Shown here piece by piece: positions 33,062 through 41,193 of a stretch of DNA of 56,909 nt. Source of the stretch: JALYRV01 sp036675475 (GTDB lineage: Bacteria; Acidobacteriota; Vicinamibacteria; Vicinamibacterales; SCN-69-37); assembly GCA_036675475.1 (NCBI GenBank), contig JAKFEY010000082.1, positions 1 through 56,909 of the forward strand. The letters run 5' to 3'. Numbering within the stretch: position 1 is the first letter of the stretch; the number at the start of each line of letters is the position of its first letter. The notes beneath the pieces were generated by a model. It saw nothing but the letters and a program-made list of their open reading frames with translations. It searched no databases and had not been told where the DNA came from. The translations under genes were made by a program, and so were the position numbers.

Positions 33062-33427
33062 TCAGAACCAATGGACGTGATTCGGCATGATCTCCATCAT
33101 CCGCAAGTCGCTCGAACGAAGCCGATAGACGGTTTGCGGCTGCAGGTGCCCAGCCACGAACGTGAGGAAGGCCGCGCGCTCCTCATGCTCGCGTACCCGT
33201 TTCTGTAGTTCGTCGCGCATCGAGCGGCTGTAACCTTCGGGTGCCTTGTCGGGCGCAGCGAGCAAGTCGCGGAGCGCCAGCCCGTGCTGCGCGTTACCGC
33301 GCTGGTGCCACGCGATGCGCTGCCTGATTCGCGCGACGAGTTCGCTGCCGCGCACTTCGAACACCACGCCGTCCTGCACGACCGCATGCTTCCGGTTCTT
33401 CGTAACTACCGGCTTCGTTTTCGCCAT
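33062..33427 (-). CDS. Small hypothetical protein between repeat elements
   Basis: A 121-residue, basic, helical protein without signal or membrane segment. The N-terminal VVFEVRGSELVARIRQRIAWHQ and C-terminal TVYRLRSSDLRMMEI resemble a loosely known family of short bacterial proteins (initial F.V.G.EL, middle helices, final Y.L...DL..LEI). It is flanked on both sides by 54-bp elements. The last residues read MPNHVHWF, by chance like the HUH motif of RAYT transposases, but the rest does not match them. Function unknown. ATG 33425-33427 preferred over the GTG one codon upstream. Confidence 0.55.
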   Translation of the reverse strand: MAKTKPVVTKNRKHAVVQDGVVFEVRGSELVARIRQRIAWHQRGNAQHGLALRDLLAAPDKAPEGYSRSMRDELQKRVREHEERAAFLTFVAGHLQPQTVYRLRSSDLRMMEIMPNHVHWF

Positions 33428-33506
33428 CACGCCTTCGCGATAGAACAGACGACGACGGTCTCATCGTCTGTTGGAGATCGCAAGACAGAAACGGATGGAA
33501 AATCGT

Positions 33507-33560
33507 TGGCACGCTGTTCGCGCGACTCGCCCCGGGGCGAGTTCGGCGAATCTCGTGCCA
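33507..33560. repeat. 54-bp palindromic element, copy 3
   Basis: TGGCACG and CGTGCCA form perfect outer arms. The inner palindrome is ACTCGCCCCGGGGCGAGT (33525-33542): both arms differ from copies 1 and 2 by matching changes, so pairing is kept. It lies directly next to a REP unit. Confidence 0.88.
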
Positions 33561-33568
33561 GGCGCGCC

Positions 33569-33597
33569 TGTCCGCAGGCCTGAAGGCCTGCGCTACC
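33569..33597 (-). repeat. REP-like palindrome (GTAG family), copy 2
   Basis: Minus strand GGTAG, then CGCAGGCCT-TC-AGGCCTGCG (9-bp stem), then GACA. The TAG of the head is the stop codon of the VWA gene. Confidence 0.8.
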
Positions 33598-34546
33598 GCG
33601 GCGCGATGTAGCTTTTGCGGGCGCGCGGCTCGAGGCCGCGGTCGGCGAGGCGCACGTCGAGGTCGTGCTTCTTGCCGTCGCGTTTGGGCGGCGCGAAGCC
33701 GAGCAGATATTGACTGTGGAGCTCGTCCGCGACCCGCGCGAAGGCCGCGCCGAGATCGTCGCGCGGACGCACGTCGCTGTAGCCGCCGCCGGTTTCGAGC
33801 GCCGTGCGTGCCAGCGCCGGATCCGGCTCGTCAGCCTGCAACGCCGCCGACAACCCGCCGCGGCCGATGCCAACCGGCGATCGATACTGCCGCGAGCCGC
33901 GGCTCTGGAGGCCGATGCCGTACACCATCACGTCTTCGCGAATCGCGCGCTGAATGACTTCGCCCTGGCTGATGAAGCGCTTGCCGAGCAGTGGCCCGCT
34001 GTCGGCGCCGTCGCTCAACACCAGCACCACCTTGCGCCGATCTGACGCCGCGTCGAACGCCTTCATCGCATCGTCGAGCGCGCGCCACAACGGCGTGGGC
34101 GCGGTGGGATCGATCGCAACCGGCAGCGTGGCCTCGAGCGCCTTCGCATCGCGCGTCCACTCAGGGCTGATGACGACGTCGTCGCCGAATGCGCCGACGC
34201 GCGCGACATCCTCGGGCCCGAGCCGCGCGAACAACTGACGCGCACCCGCCCGCAGCAGCCCGAGGTTCCCCTCCATGCTGCCCGACACGTCGAGCATCAC
34301 CACGAGCTGAATCGGCTTCGGCGAGTTGTCGAACAGCGTGATCGGCTGCGGCTTCCCCTCGTCGCGCACCTCGAACTTGTCTTTCGTGAGGTCCGTGACC
34401 AGCCGTCCGTCACGATCGGTGACGGTGACGAACACGCGCACCGTGTCCGCGCCCGCGCGGAACGTGGGCTGCTGCTGCTGTTGGGCCGCGAGAGCAGCGC
34501 CAGCCGCGATCGCGCACAGTGTGCTTAAGAGAAGGAAGCGCTTCAT
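33593..34546 (-). CDS. Exported VWA-domain protein (acidobacterial VWFA-related type)
   Basis: A 317-residue protein with a signal peptide (MKRFLLLSTLCAIAAGAALA) and poly-Gln start of the mature chain. An N-terminal strand-rich segment (VRVFVTVTDRDGRLVTDLTKDKFEV) precedes a von Willebrand A domain with the MIDAS motif DVSGSM, a Thr in PTAPTPLW and LVLSDGADSG. This fits the VWFA-related family described in Acidobacteria, presumably for metal-dependent protein binding outside the membrane. The stop TAG lies in the GTAG head of a REP palindrome. A TACACT box (34556-34561) is 9 nt before the ATG. Confidence 0.9.
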   Translation of the reverse strand: MKRFLLLSTLCAIAAGAALAAQQQQQPTFRAGADTVRVFVTVTDRDGRLVTDLTKDKFEVRDEGKPQPITLFDNSPKPIQLVVMLDVSGSMEGNLGLLRAGARQLFARLGPEDVARVGAFGDDVVISPEWTRDAKALEATLPVAIDPTAPTPLWRALDDAMKAFDAASDRRKVVLVLSDGADSGPLLGKRFISQGEVIQRAIREDVMVYGIGLQSRGSRQYRSPVGIGRGGLSAALQADEPDPALARTALETGGGYSDVRPRDDLGAAFARVADELHSQYLLGFAPPKRDGKKHDLDVRLADRGLEPRARKSYIAPR

Positions 34547-34653
34547 CCGTCTACCAGTGTAAGACGACGGACGTCCGGCCGGGGCCGGGTGCGAGTGAGG
34601 CCGAATCCGTGCGGCCGACTCAGCTCGGCCGCAGCAGCACGCTCATGATCGCG

Positions 34654-36843
34654 CTATTCCGGGTACAGCCGGGCGAACTCGGGGTCGTCGTGCAGCGGGG
34701 CCAGGTCGGGGTCGCGGCGCGCCCAGACGGCGTCCTTGAAGCCGGCGTCCCACGCCTTCTTCAGCGCGTCGAGCGCCTCGGCCTTCTTGTCGAGCATGCA
34801 GAAGGTGCACGCGGCGTTGTAGAGCACGGTGGGCTCGTTGGGGCGCAGCATCATCGCGAACTGCGCTTCGCGCGCGGCATCCTCGGGCCGATCGAGCGCG
34901 GCAAACGTGACCGCCAGCTGCATGCGCGCCCGCGCATCGTCCGGCACTTCTTTCAGGTGCGTCTCGAGCGCTTCGGCGCGGCGCATGTTCATGTTGCGCA
35001 GCGCGTCCGTCTTCCCCATCGCGCGCAGCGCGTTGAGGATCGGCACATAGATGTTGTAGTCGGCGCCGCTCACGCGCACGGCCTCGTCGGCGATGTCCGC
35101 AATTTCCTGATAGCGGCCCGCGGCGAACAGCGATCGGCCGAGCATGTAGTACACGCCTTCGCAGTCGGGTTTCTGCGCCAGCGCCATGCGGCCTTCGGTG
35201 ATCGACAGGTCGTACTGCTTGTTGGCGTAGAACACCCAGCCGCGCGCGACGTGCGCCTCGGGCAGATGCGGCTGCAGCGACACGGCCTTCTCGGCCGCGT
35301 CACCGGCGCGCTCGAGCCAGCCCGAGCCCGAGCCGTGCCGATAGTGGTGCTGCGCGCACACGTTGGCCATGCCGGCGTACGCGAGGGCGAAGTTGGGATC
35401 GAGCTGCACGGCGCTCTCGAACATCTGGAGCGCGAACTCCAGGTCCTGCTGCGTGAGCCGCCGCGCGTAGCTCTTGCCGCGCAGATACAGATCGTAGGCC
35501 TGCAGGTTCTCGGTCGGCTTCTGCGACAGCGCGGCCTGCTCCTGCGGCGACAGGGTGATGCGCAGCGCCTCGGCAATCTTCCGCGCGATCTCGTCCTGCA
35601 CCTCGAAGACGTCCGCCATCTCGCGGTCGTAGCGCTCGGACCAGAGCGGAAAGTCGGTGCGCGTGTCCACGAGCTGCGCGTTGATGCGCAGGCGGTTGCC
35701 CGCGCGGCGCAGGCTGCCGGCCAGCACGTACGCGGCGCCGAGCTGCTGGCCAATCTGCACCGGCGTCACCGGCTTGTCGCGGAACGCGAGCACGGTGGGC
35801 CGCGAAAAGGTGTTGAGTCCCCGGATTTTCGACAGCTCCGTGATGATGTCTTCGGTGATGCCGTCGCGGAAGTACTCGTCTTCCTTCACGCCGCTCAGGT
35901 TTTCGAAAAAGAGTACGGCGATGGAGCGCTCGGCGGCCTTCGTGCCGGCACTGGGCGAATCCCCCGCCGGATGCGACGCGCGCCGGCCCGAATCGATGTC
36001 GCGCTTGAGGCGCACGAGATCCGTGCGCAGGTCCGTCGCGCTCTGATAGCGCAGGTCGCGATCCTTCTCGAGCGCCTTCTCGATGACGCGTCCGAGCGCC
36101 TCGGGCATCGCGCCGTTCAGCTGGCTGACCGGCACGGGCTCCTTATTGAGGATGGCGTCGAACACCACGGCCGTCGTGTCACCCTGAAACGGCAGCTTGC
36201 CGGTGGCCATCTGATACAGCACCGCGCCGAGCGAAAACAAATCGGTGCGCGCATCGGTGAGCTGGCCGCGTGCCTGCTCCGGCGACATGTAGGCCACCGT
36301 TCCCATCGCGGTGCCCGGCACCGTGAGATCCGGCCCCGCCTTCGTCTCTGCCTGCGCGTTCAGCTCCGCGGTCGTGCCGAACTTCGCCAGGCCGAAATCC
36401 AGCAATTTCACCTGTCCACGCGCGTTGACGAAAATGTTCGCGGGCTTGATGTCGCGATGGACGATGCCCTTCGCGTGCGCGGATTCGAGCGCGTCGGCAA
36501 TCTGCACGCCGATGTCAGCGAGACGCGCAGGCTCGAGCGGCCCGCGGCTCACGAGATGCGCCAGCGTTTCGCCCTCGAGCAGCTCCATCGCGATGAAGTG
36601 CTGATCCTCCCACTGCTCGATCGCATAGACGGTGCAGATGTGCGGATGATTCAGCGCCGACGCCGCGCGCGCCTCGCGCTGGAAGCGCTCGAGCGACACC
36701 GGATCGCAGCAGAGCGCGGCCGGCAGGAACTTCAGCGCGACGCGCCGTCCGAGCTGCGCGTCCTCCGCTTCATAGACGATACCCATGCCGCCTGTGCCGA
36801 GCGCATTTTTGATGTCGTAGTGCGAGACGCGGGTGCCGATCAT
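34654..36843 (-). CDS. Ser/Thr protein kinase with FlgO/TolB-N-like domain and TPR repeats
   Basis: A 729-residue protein, apparently cytoplasmic as no TM helix is seen. Kinase domain: GTGGMGIV, VALK, HRDIKPAN, DFGLA, MSPEQ. Residues about 310-430 match the segment found in many acidobacterial kinases and cyclase-like regulators (SIAVLFFENLSG, DEYFRDGITEDIITELSKI, YVLAGSLRRAGNRLRINAQLVD). TPR-type repeats fill the rest (AYDLYLRGKSYARR, SAVQLDPNFALAYAGMANVC, AEKAVSLQPHLPEAHVARGW). It likely integrates protein-protein signals; targets unknown. TATAATCGCCGCC upstream is shared with the kinase at 49230. Confidence 0.93.
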   Translation of the reverse strand: MIGTRVSHYDIKNALGTGGMGIVYEAEDAQLGRRVALKFLPAALCCDPVSLERFQREARAASALNHPHICTVYAIEQWEDQHFIAMELLEGETLAHLVSRGPLEPARLADIGVQIADALESAHAKGIVHRDIKPANIFVNARGQVKLLDFGLAKFGTTAELNAQAETKAGPDLTVPGTAMGTVAYMSPEQARGQLTDARTDLFSLGAVLYQMATGKLPFQGDTTAVVFDAILNKEPVPVSQLNGAMPEALGRVIEKALEKDRDLRYQSATDLRTDLVRLKRDIDSGRRASHPAGDSPSAGTKAAERSIAVLFFENLSGVKEDEYFRDGITEDIITELSKIRGLNTFSRPTVLAFRDKPVTPVQIGQQLGAAYVLAGSLRRAGNRLRINAQLVDTRTDFPLWSERYDREMADVFEVQDEIARKIAEALRITLSPQEQAALSQKPTENLQAYDLYLRGKSYARRLTQQDLEFALQMFESAVQLDPNFALAYAGMANVCAQHHYRHGSGSGWLERAGDAAEKAVSLQPHLPEAHVARGWVFYANKQYDLSITEGRMALAQKPDCEGVYYMLGRSLFAAGRYQEIADIADEAVRVSGADYNIYVPILNALRAMGKTDALRNMNMRRAEALETHLKEVPDDARARMQLAVTFAALDRPEDAAREAQFAMMLRPNEPTVLYNAACTFCMLDKKAEALDALKKAWDAGFKDAVWARRDPDLAPLHDDPEFARLYPE

Positions 36844-36856
36844 TGGGGAGGCGGCG

Positions 36857-36862
36857 ATTATA
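36857..36862 (-). promoter_or_regulatory. Candidate -10 box (TATAAT) of the TPR kinase gene
   Basis: TATAAT followed by CGCCGCC, 13 nt before the ATG. The same 13-base string precedes the kinase gene at 49230-51917. Confidence 0.5.
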
Positions 36863-36877
36863 CCGTGCGCCGTGCGG

Positions 36878-38041
36878 TTAGACCGCGACGGCGTCCGGCG
36901 ACTGTCGCACGGGAAGGGTCAGCAGCACCTCGGTGCCGCAGTCGCGGCCGGCGCTGAGGATGCGCACATTCCCGCCGTGCGCCTCGACCAGCCGTTTGAC
37001 CAGCGCGAGACCGAGCCCGAGTCCATCCGACCGCTCGCCGCCGCCCGGCTGCCAGAACGGATCGAAGATCCGCTCGAGGTGCTCGGCCTCGATGCCGGCG
37101 CCGTTGTCGGCGATACCAATCTCGAGTCCGCCGGCGCCCGGATGCGCGGCCACCGTCACGAGCCCGCCCGCGGGCGTGAACTTCAGCGCGTTGCTCAGCA
37201 GGTTGAGCAGCACCTGCCGCAGCCGCTTGGGATCGCCTTCGACGCGCGGCAGCAGCTCCGACACCGCCAGCTGCAGCCGAATCTGGCGCGCGTCGGCGAT
37301 GCCGCGCGCCGACGTCACCACGTCGCCGAGCAGCTCCTCCACGTCGATGCCCGTGCAGTTGAGCGTCAGCTTGCCGAACTCCGCGCGGTTGAAGTCGACC
37401 ACGTCCTCGATCAGCCCGTGCATCATCTGCAGGTTGCGATCGATGGCGTCTTCCGCGCGCCCGGCGGCATCCGCCGGCTTGCCGCTCCTGAGAATGTGAA
37501 ACCAGCCCATCGCCGCGTTCAGCGGCGTGCGCAGCTCGTGTGCCAGCAGCGCAATGAAATGCTCCTTGCGCCGGTTGGCGGCCGCCAGCGCCTCGCGCGC
37601 GGCCGTTTCGCGCGCCAGGCTTTCGGCAACCGCCTGCTGCGCCAGCATGCGCGCAGCCTCGAGCCGCGCCTCCGCCATCTCGCGCGCCCGCGCAAACAGG
37701 ATCACGGCGACGATGAGGCCGGCGAAGGTAGCGAAGCGCAGGACGTCGTCGCCGGTGCGCGAAATCCAGCCGCCGTGCGGCGGCATCAGCGCCGCAATCA
37801 ACACGAAGCTCGTGGCGGCCGCCGCGGCGCCGACGCGCCATCCTGATTTCCACGCGCTGAGAATGACGACCGAGAGGGCAAGCAGGAACGTGCTGCGCTG
37901 CTCGAGCGCCGGCACCATCGAGGTGATGAACACGGCGGCCGCCGCCGACGCCACGGCGCCGATGTACGAGCCGCGCGTCGCGCCCACGACGGCAAGCGCC
38001 ATGACTCCCAGCAGAGGGAGAGGGCCCGATCGAATTGGCAT
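36878..38041 (-). CDS. Membrane sensor histidine kinase
   Basis: A 387-residue kinase. About four N-terminal helices resembling a DUF4118/KdpD-type sensor are followed by a coiled segment and the HisKA domain with the phosphoacceptor His in FIALLAHELRTPLNAAMGW. The HATPase domain has the N box NLLSNALKF, G1 IADNGAGIE and G2 GLGLGLALVK. No response regulator is adjacent, so it is an orphan kinase. The ATG at 38039-38041 has a CATAAT box 13 nt upstream. It follows the PadR/ADOP pair but on its own promoter. Confidence 0.92.
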   Translation of the reverse strand: MPIRSGPLPLLGVMALAVVGATRGSYIGAVASAAAAVFITSMVPALEQRSTFLLALSVVILSAWKSGWRVGAAAAATSFVLIAALMPPHGGWISRTGDDVLRFATFAGLIVAVILFARAREMAEARLEAARMLAQQAVAESLARETAAREALAAANRRKEHFIALLAHELRTPLNAAMGWFHILRSGKPADAAGRAEDAIDRNLQMMHGLIEDVVDFNRAEFGKLTLNCTGIDVEELLGDVVTSARGIADARQIRLQLAVSELLPRVEGDPKRLRQVLLNLLSNALKFTPAGGLVTVAAHPGAGGLEIGIADNGAGIEAEHLERIFDPFWQPGGGERSDGLGLGLALVKRLVEAHGGNVRILSAGRDCGTEVLLTLPVRQSPDAVAV

Positions 38042-38131
38042 GTCCGGTAGGCGGATTATGCCAGAGGCGCCGGGCGCGGGATATACCCACGGCCAGCATG
38101 ACAACGCGTGACGAGGCCTTCAGCTCCGCGG

Positions 38132-40786
38132 TTATCCGTTGGAACGCAGCGCCAGCATCGGCTCGATGCGCAGCGCGCGGCGCAACGGTACGGTGCATGA
38201 CACCAGCGCGACGATCAGCACGAACGCGCACACGCCGAGGGTGGCCACGATGGCGCCGGCGGTGGTCAGCGATCCCACGTCGCCGGTCAGCGACTGCATG
38301 ATGACCATGCCCGGAAGCGCGCCCACGGCAACGCCCAGCCCGACCTGCCGGGCCGCCCGCGCGAACACGCTGGCGATGACGCGGCCGGGCGCGGCGCCCA
38401 GGGCCACGCGAATGCCAATCTCGCGCGTGCGGCGCGACAGGGTGAACGAAATGAGCGCGTAGATGCCCGCCGTTGCCAGCAGCAGCGAGATGGCCGCAAT
38501 CACCGCAAAGGCGCGCAGGAAGATGCGCTCCGGCAGCGCCGCCTCGAGCGCCACCTGCGCCATCGTCCTCAGGCCGTCGAGGCGGATGTCGGGATTGACC
38601 AGCAGCGCCGCCGCATACACCCGCTGCGCCACCGCCGGCGCGCTGCCATCGACGCGCACGAGCAGCCTGCTCGGCGTGTCAGGCGACGCCACGCGATACA
38701 CGGTCGCATCGTCCGGTCCGGTGCGGCTGCCGGTCGTGGCGTCTTTGACGACGCCGACGATTTCGAGCCAGGGGTGCGGCTGGTCGTCGGTGTTGCGCGC
38801 GCGTTCGCGGAGCCTGACGCCAATCGCGCTGCGCCCACCGAGCACGGTCGAGACAAACGCCTCGTCGACAACCGCCACCGGCGCCGCCTGGCTGGTTTCC
38901 GCCAACGTGAAGGTCCGCCCTGACACGAGCGGAATGCCCGCCGTCTCGAAGAAGCCGTGGGCCACGCGCGCGCCGTCGGACCAGAGATCTTCGGTGACGG
39001 TGTGCGCATCGGCGACCGCCTGCAGCTCCGGCGATTCGAGCTCGAAGATGAACTGCTCCCAGATTGTGCCGGGTACCGCGGTGGCGTAGCTTACGGCGGC
39101 GACACCGGGCTCCAGCCTGAGCCTGTCTGCGAGCGCCCGCAACGTGCCGGCACCAGCGGGTTGTGTTCGGCCGGCATCCGGGTCGTCCACCACGACGCGC
39201 GCGGTCAGCAGGTTCTCGCGCGAATAGATCACGTCTTCGCCGGCGCTCTTGCTGTTGCCGCTCTGCCCCAGCGCCACGACGGCGGCGAGGAACATCACGG
39301 TGATCGATGCCTGCGCCACGATGATGGCGGTCCAGATGCCGCCGAACTTCATGGTGGAAGTGCCCGACGCCGCGTCGCGGATGCGGCCCTGGAGCTCGCG
39401 GCCCGTGGCTTTCATGGCGGGGATCAAGCCGACAATCGCGGCGGCCACAACGGCTAACAGGAGCGCGTACGCGATCGTCTGATAGCCGAGCGCGTCGTTC
39501 CACCAGAACGGCACGGGCCCGACCCCACGCTCGAAATATCCCTTCAGCGCGCCGCCCACGAGTCGCGCCGCCACCAGGCCTGCGCCCGCGGCAAGAACGC
39601 ACAGCACGAGCGCCTCGGCAAACAGCTGCGCGCTGATGCGGCCGCGGCCCGCGCCGAGCGCGGTGCGCACGGTGATCTCCCCTTCGCGCATGGCGGTGCG
39701 CGCGAACACGAGCGTGGCGACATTCGCGCCGCAGATGCCGAGCAGCAGGATGAAGACGAGATTGATGGCGCGCACCACCGCGATCTCGGCCGATTCGCGA
39801 TCGCCGCCAACCACCGAGTCGAGATATGGACGCACGCGCACTGACGCACGCTCGGCGAGCGTCCCAAGCGTAACCATGCCCGCGAGCTCGGCCTCGGCCG
39901 AGGCGGTGGTCGTGCCCGGCGTCAAGCGCCCGAAGATCTCCTGAACCCACTCGGTGCGTTTCAAAGGCACCCACACGTTCTGATTCATCGGAAAACCAAA
40001 ACGCCCGGGCATGACGCCGACGATGGTGTGCGGCGTGGAGCCGAGGCGGGCCAGCGTGCCCACGACATTGGGGTCGGCGTGAAAGCGGCCGCGCCAGACG
40101 CTCTCGCCGATCACGACGACGGGCGGCGCGCCGGCGCGCTCGTCTTCGCCCGTCAGCGGCCTGCCCAACAGCGGCGCGACTGGCATCAGCCGGAATGCCG
40201 ACGCGCTGATCTCGACGCCGCGCACGCTTTCGGTGCGGCCGTCGGCGGTGGTGAGGTCGCGTGGAAACGGCCGCGCGGCGCCGAGGTCTTCGATCAGCCG
40301 CGCCTTCGCGCGCCATGTCTCGAAGTCGCGGATGAGGAACGTCTCGTCGAGACGCGCCTGCGCATTCCATGCGCGAATGCCGACGAGGCGCTCGGTGCCT
40401 GGCATGTCGAGCGAGGGATGCAGCAGGTCGCGGGTGAACTCGAGATACGCCGCGCCGGCGCCGATGGCCACGGCGAGCGCCGTGACGGCCACGAGCGTGA
40501 GGCCCGGCGACTTCGCGAGCATCCGCACGCCCAGCTTGAGATCCATCGGCCAGCCGGCGAGCCAGCGAAACGCGCGCGCGTCGCGCTGCGCTTCCTTCAC
40601 CTGCTCGACGCCGCCGAACGTCCGCCGCGCCGCATACCGCGCCTCGTCACGCGACATGCCGCGCGCGACGAACTGATCCTCGAGCAGCTGCAGGTGCGCC
40701 TGAATCTCGCGCGCGAGCTCGTGCTCGGCGCGACCCGAACGAAGCAACGTGGCGATGCGTTGGAAGAACCGTCGAACCTGACGCAT
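38132..40786 (-). CDS. ADOP-type ABC permease with cytoplasmic N-terminal extension
   Basis: An 884-residue permease. The first 80 residues form the ADOP-specific region (AEHELAREIQAHLQLLEDQFVARGMSRDEARYAARRTFGG), followed by MacB-type periplasmic and FtsX-like membrane segments: SPGLTLVAVTALAVAIGAGA, NLVFILLLGICGANVATLVF, RTALGAGRGRISAQLF and C-terminal LLLATAGIYALISFTLSRRT with GIRVALGAAPGRVIA. It lies 22 nt after the PadR gene and is surely controlled by it. No ATPase is adjacent. Function in export or envelope stress is inferred from the MacB relationship. Confidence 0.92.
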   Translation of the reverse strand: MRQVRRFFQRIATLLRSGRAEHELAREIQAHLQLLEDQFVARGMSRDEARYAARRTFGGVEQVKEAQRDARAFRWLAGWPMDLKLGVRMLAKSPGLTLVAVTALAVAIGAGAAYLEFTRDLLHPSLDMPGTERLVGIRAWNAQARLDETFLIRDFETWRAKARLIEDLGAARPFPRDLTTADGRTESVRGVEISASAFRLMPVAPLLGRPLTGEDERAGAPPVVVIGESVWRGRFHADPNVVGTLARLGSTPHTIVGVMPGRFGFPMNQNVWVPLKRTEWVQEIFGRLTPGTTTASAEAELAGMVTLGTLAERASVRVRPYLDSVVGGDRESAEIAVVRAINLVFILLLGICGANVATLVFARTAMREGEITVRTALGAGRGRISAQLFAEALVLCVLAAGAGLVAARLVGGALKGYFERGVGPVPFWWNDALGYQTIAYALLLAVVAAAIVGLIPAMKATGRELQGRIRDAASGTSTMKFGGIWTAIIVAQASITVMFLAAVVALGQSGNSKSAGEDVIYSRENLLTARVVVDDPDAGRTQPAGAGTLRALADRLRLEPGVAAVSYATAVPGTIWEQFIFELESPELQAVADAHTVTEDLWSDGARVAHGFFETAGIPLVSGRTFTLAETSQAAPVAVVDEAFVSTVLGGRSAIGVRLRERARNTDDQPHPWLEIVGVVKDATTGSRTGPDDATVYRVASPDTPSRLLVRVDGSAPAVAQRVYAAALLVNPDIRLDGLRTMAQVALEAALPERIFLRAFAVIAAISLLLATAGIYALISFTLSRRTREIGIRVALGAAPGRVIASVFARAARQVGLGVAVGALPGMVIMQSLTGDVGSLTTAGAIVATLGVCAFVLIVALVSCTVPLRRALRIEPMLALRSNG

Positions 40787-40808
40787 GGTGTACCTGGAGC
40801 CTGGAGCC

Positions 40809-41144
40809 CTAGCCCTCGGCGAGCAGCTTGTTGACCAGCCCGGACAGGCGCTGCCACTTCTCCGCCTGCCGCTTGAGATCGCTCTCGCCCGCGCGCGTGA
40901 TGCGATAGAACTTCGCCTCGCGGTTGCTGTCGGTCTTGCCCCAGGCGCCCTTGATGAGCCCCTTGTGCTCGAGGCGCACCAGTGCCGGATACAGCGTGCC
41001 CTGGTTGAGCGACAGCGGATGGTCCGAGACCTGGGCCAGCCGGGTGGCCAGCGCGTAGGCATGAAGCGGCCCCATCGTGGACAAGGCCCGCAGGACGATC
41101 AGGTCCAGCGTGCCCTGCAGGAGTTCGACATTCTCACTTGCCAT
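40809..41144 (-). CDS. PadR-family transcriptional repressor
   Basis: A 111-residue winged-helix regulator: LLQGTLDLIVLRALSTMGPLHAYALATRL, SLNQGTLYPALVRLEHKGLIKG and FYRITRAGESDL, all typical of the acidobacterial PadR subgroup. It precedes an ADOP permease gene, the standard pairing in this phylum. Its promoter (TTGACA, 16 bp, TAGACT) overlaps an AGTGGAGAG/CTCTCCACT inverted repeat at 41148-41172, which is a strong autorepression site candidate. The ATG is only 10 nt beyond the -10 box, so the message is nearly leaderless. Confidence 0.94.
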   Translation of the reverse strand: MASENVELLQGTLDLIVLRALSTMGPLHAYALATRLAQVSDHPLSLNQGTLYPALVRLEHKGLIKGAWGKTDSNREAKFYRITRAGESDLKRQAEKWQRLSGLVNKLLAEG

Positions 41145-41147
41145 TCA

Positions 41148-41182
41148 AGTGGAGAGTCTACCTCTCTCCACTGGGATGTCAA
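41148..41182 (-). promoter_or_regulatory. padR-ADOP promoter with overlapping operator
   Basis: Minus strand -35 TTGACA (41177-41182), 16-bp spacer, -10 TAGACT (41155-41160). The perfect 9-bp inverted repeat AGTGGAGAG-N7-CTCTCCACT (41148-41172) covers the -10 box and spacer. Binding of PadR there would block RNA polymerase. Confidence 0.7.
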
Positions 41183-41193
41183 GTGCGGACGGG

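Noticed and set aside
33062..33100. C-terminal MPNHVH of the 121-residue protein as a RAYT (Y1) transposase HUH motif, next to repeat elements
   Set aside because: The motif is at the very end of the protein, there is no downstream catalytic Tyr, and the preceding residues match another small-protein family end. Probably chance.
34519..36957. An 812-codon open frame on the plus strand, antisense to the TPR kinase
   Set aside because: High GC keeps antisense frames open. Its composition (Arg/His/Ala/Gly-rich, no domains) is that of a shadow, while the minus frame has all kinase and TPR motifs.
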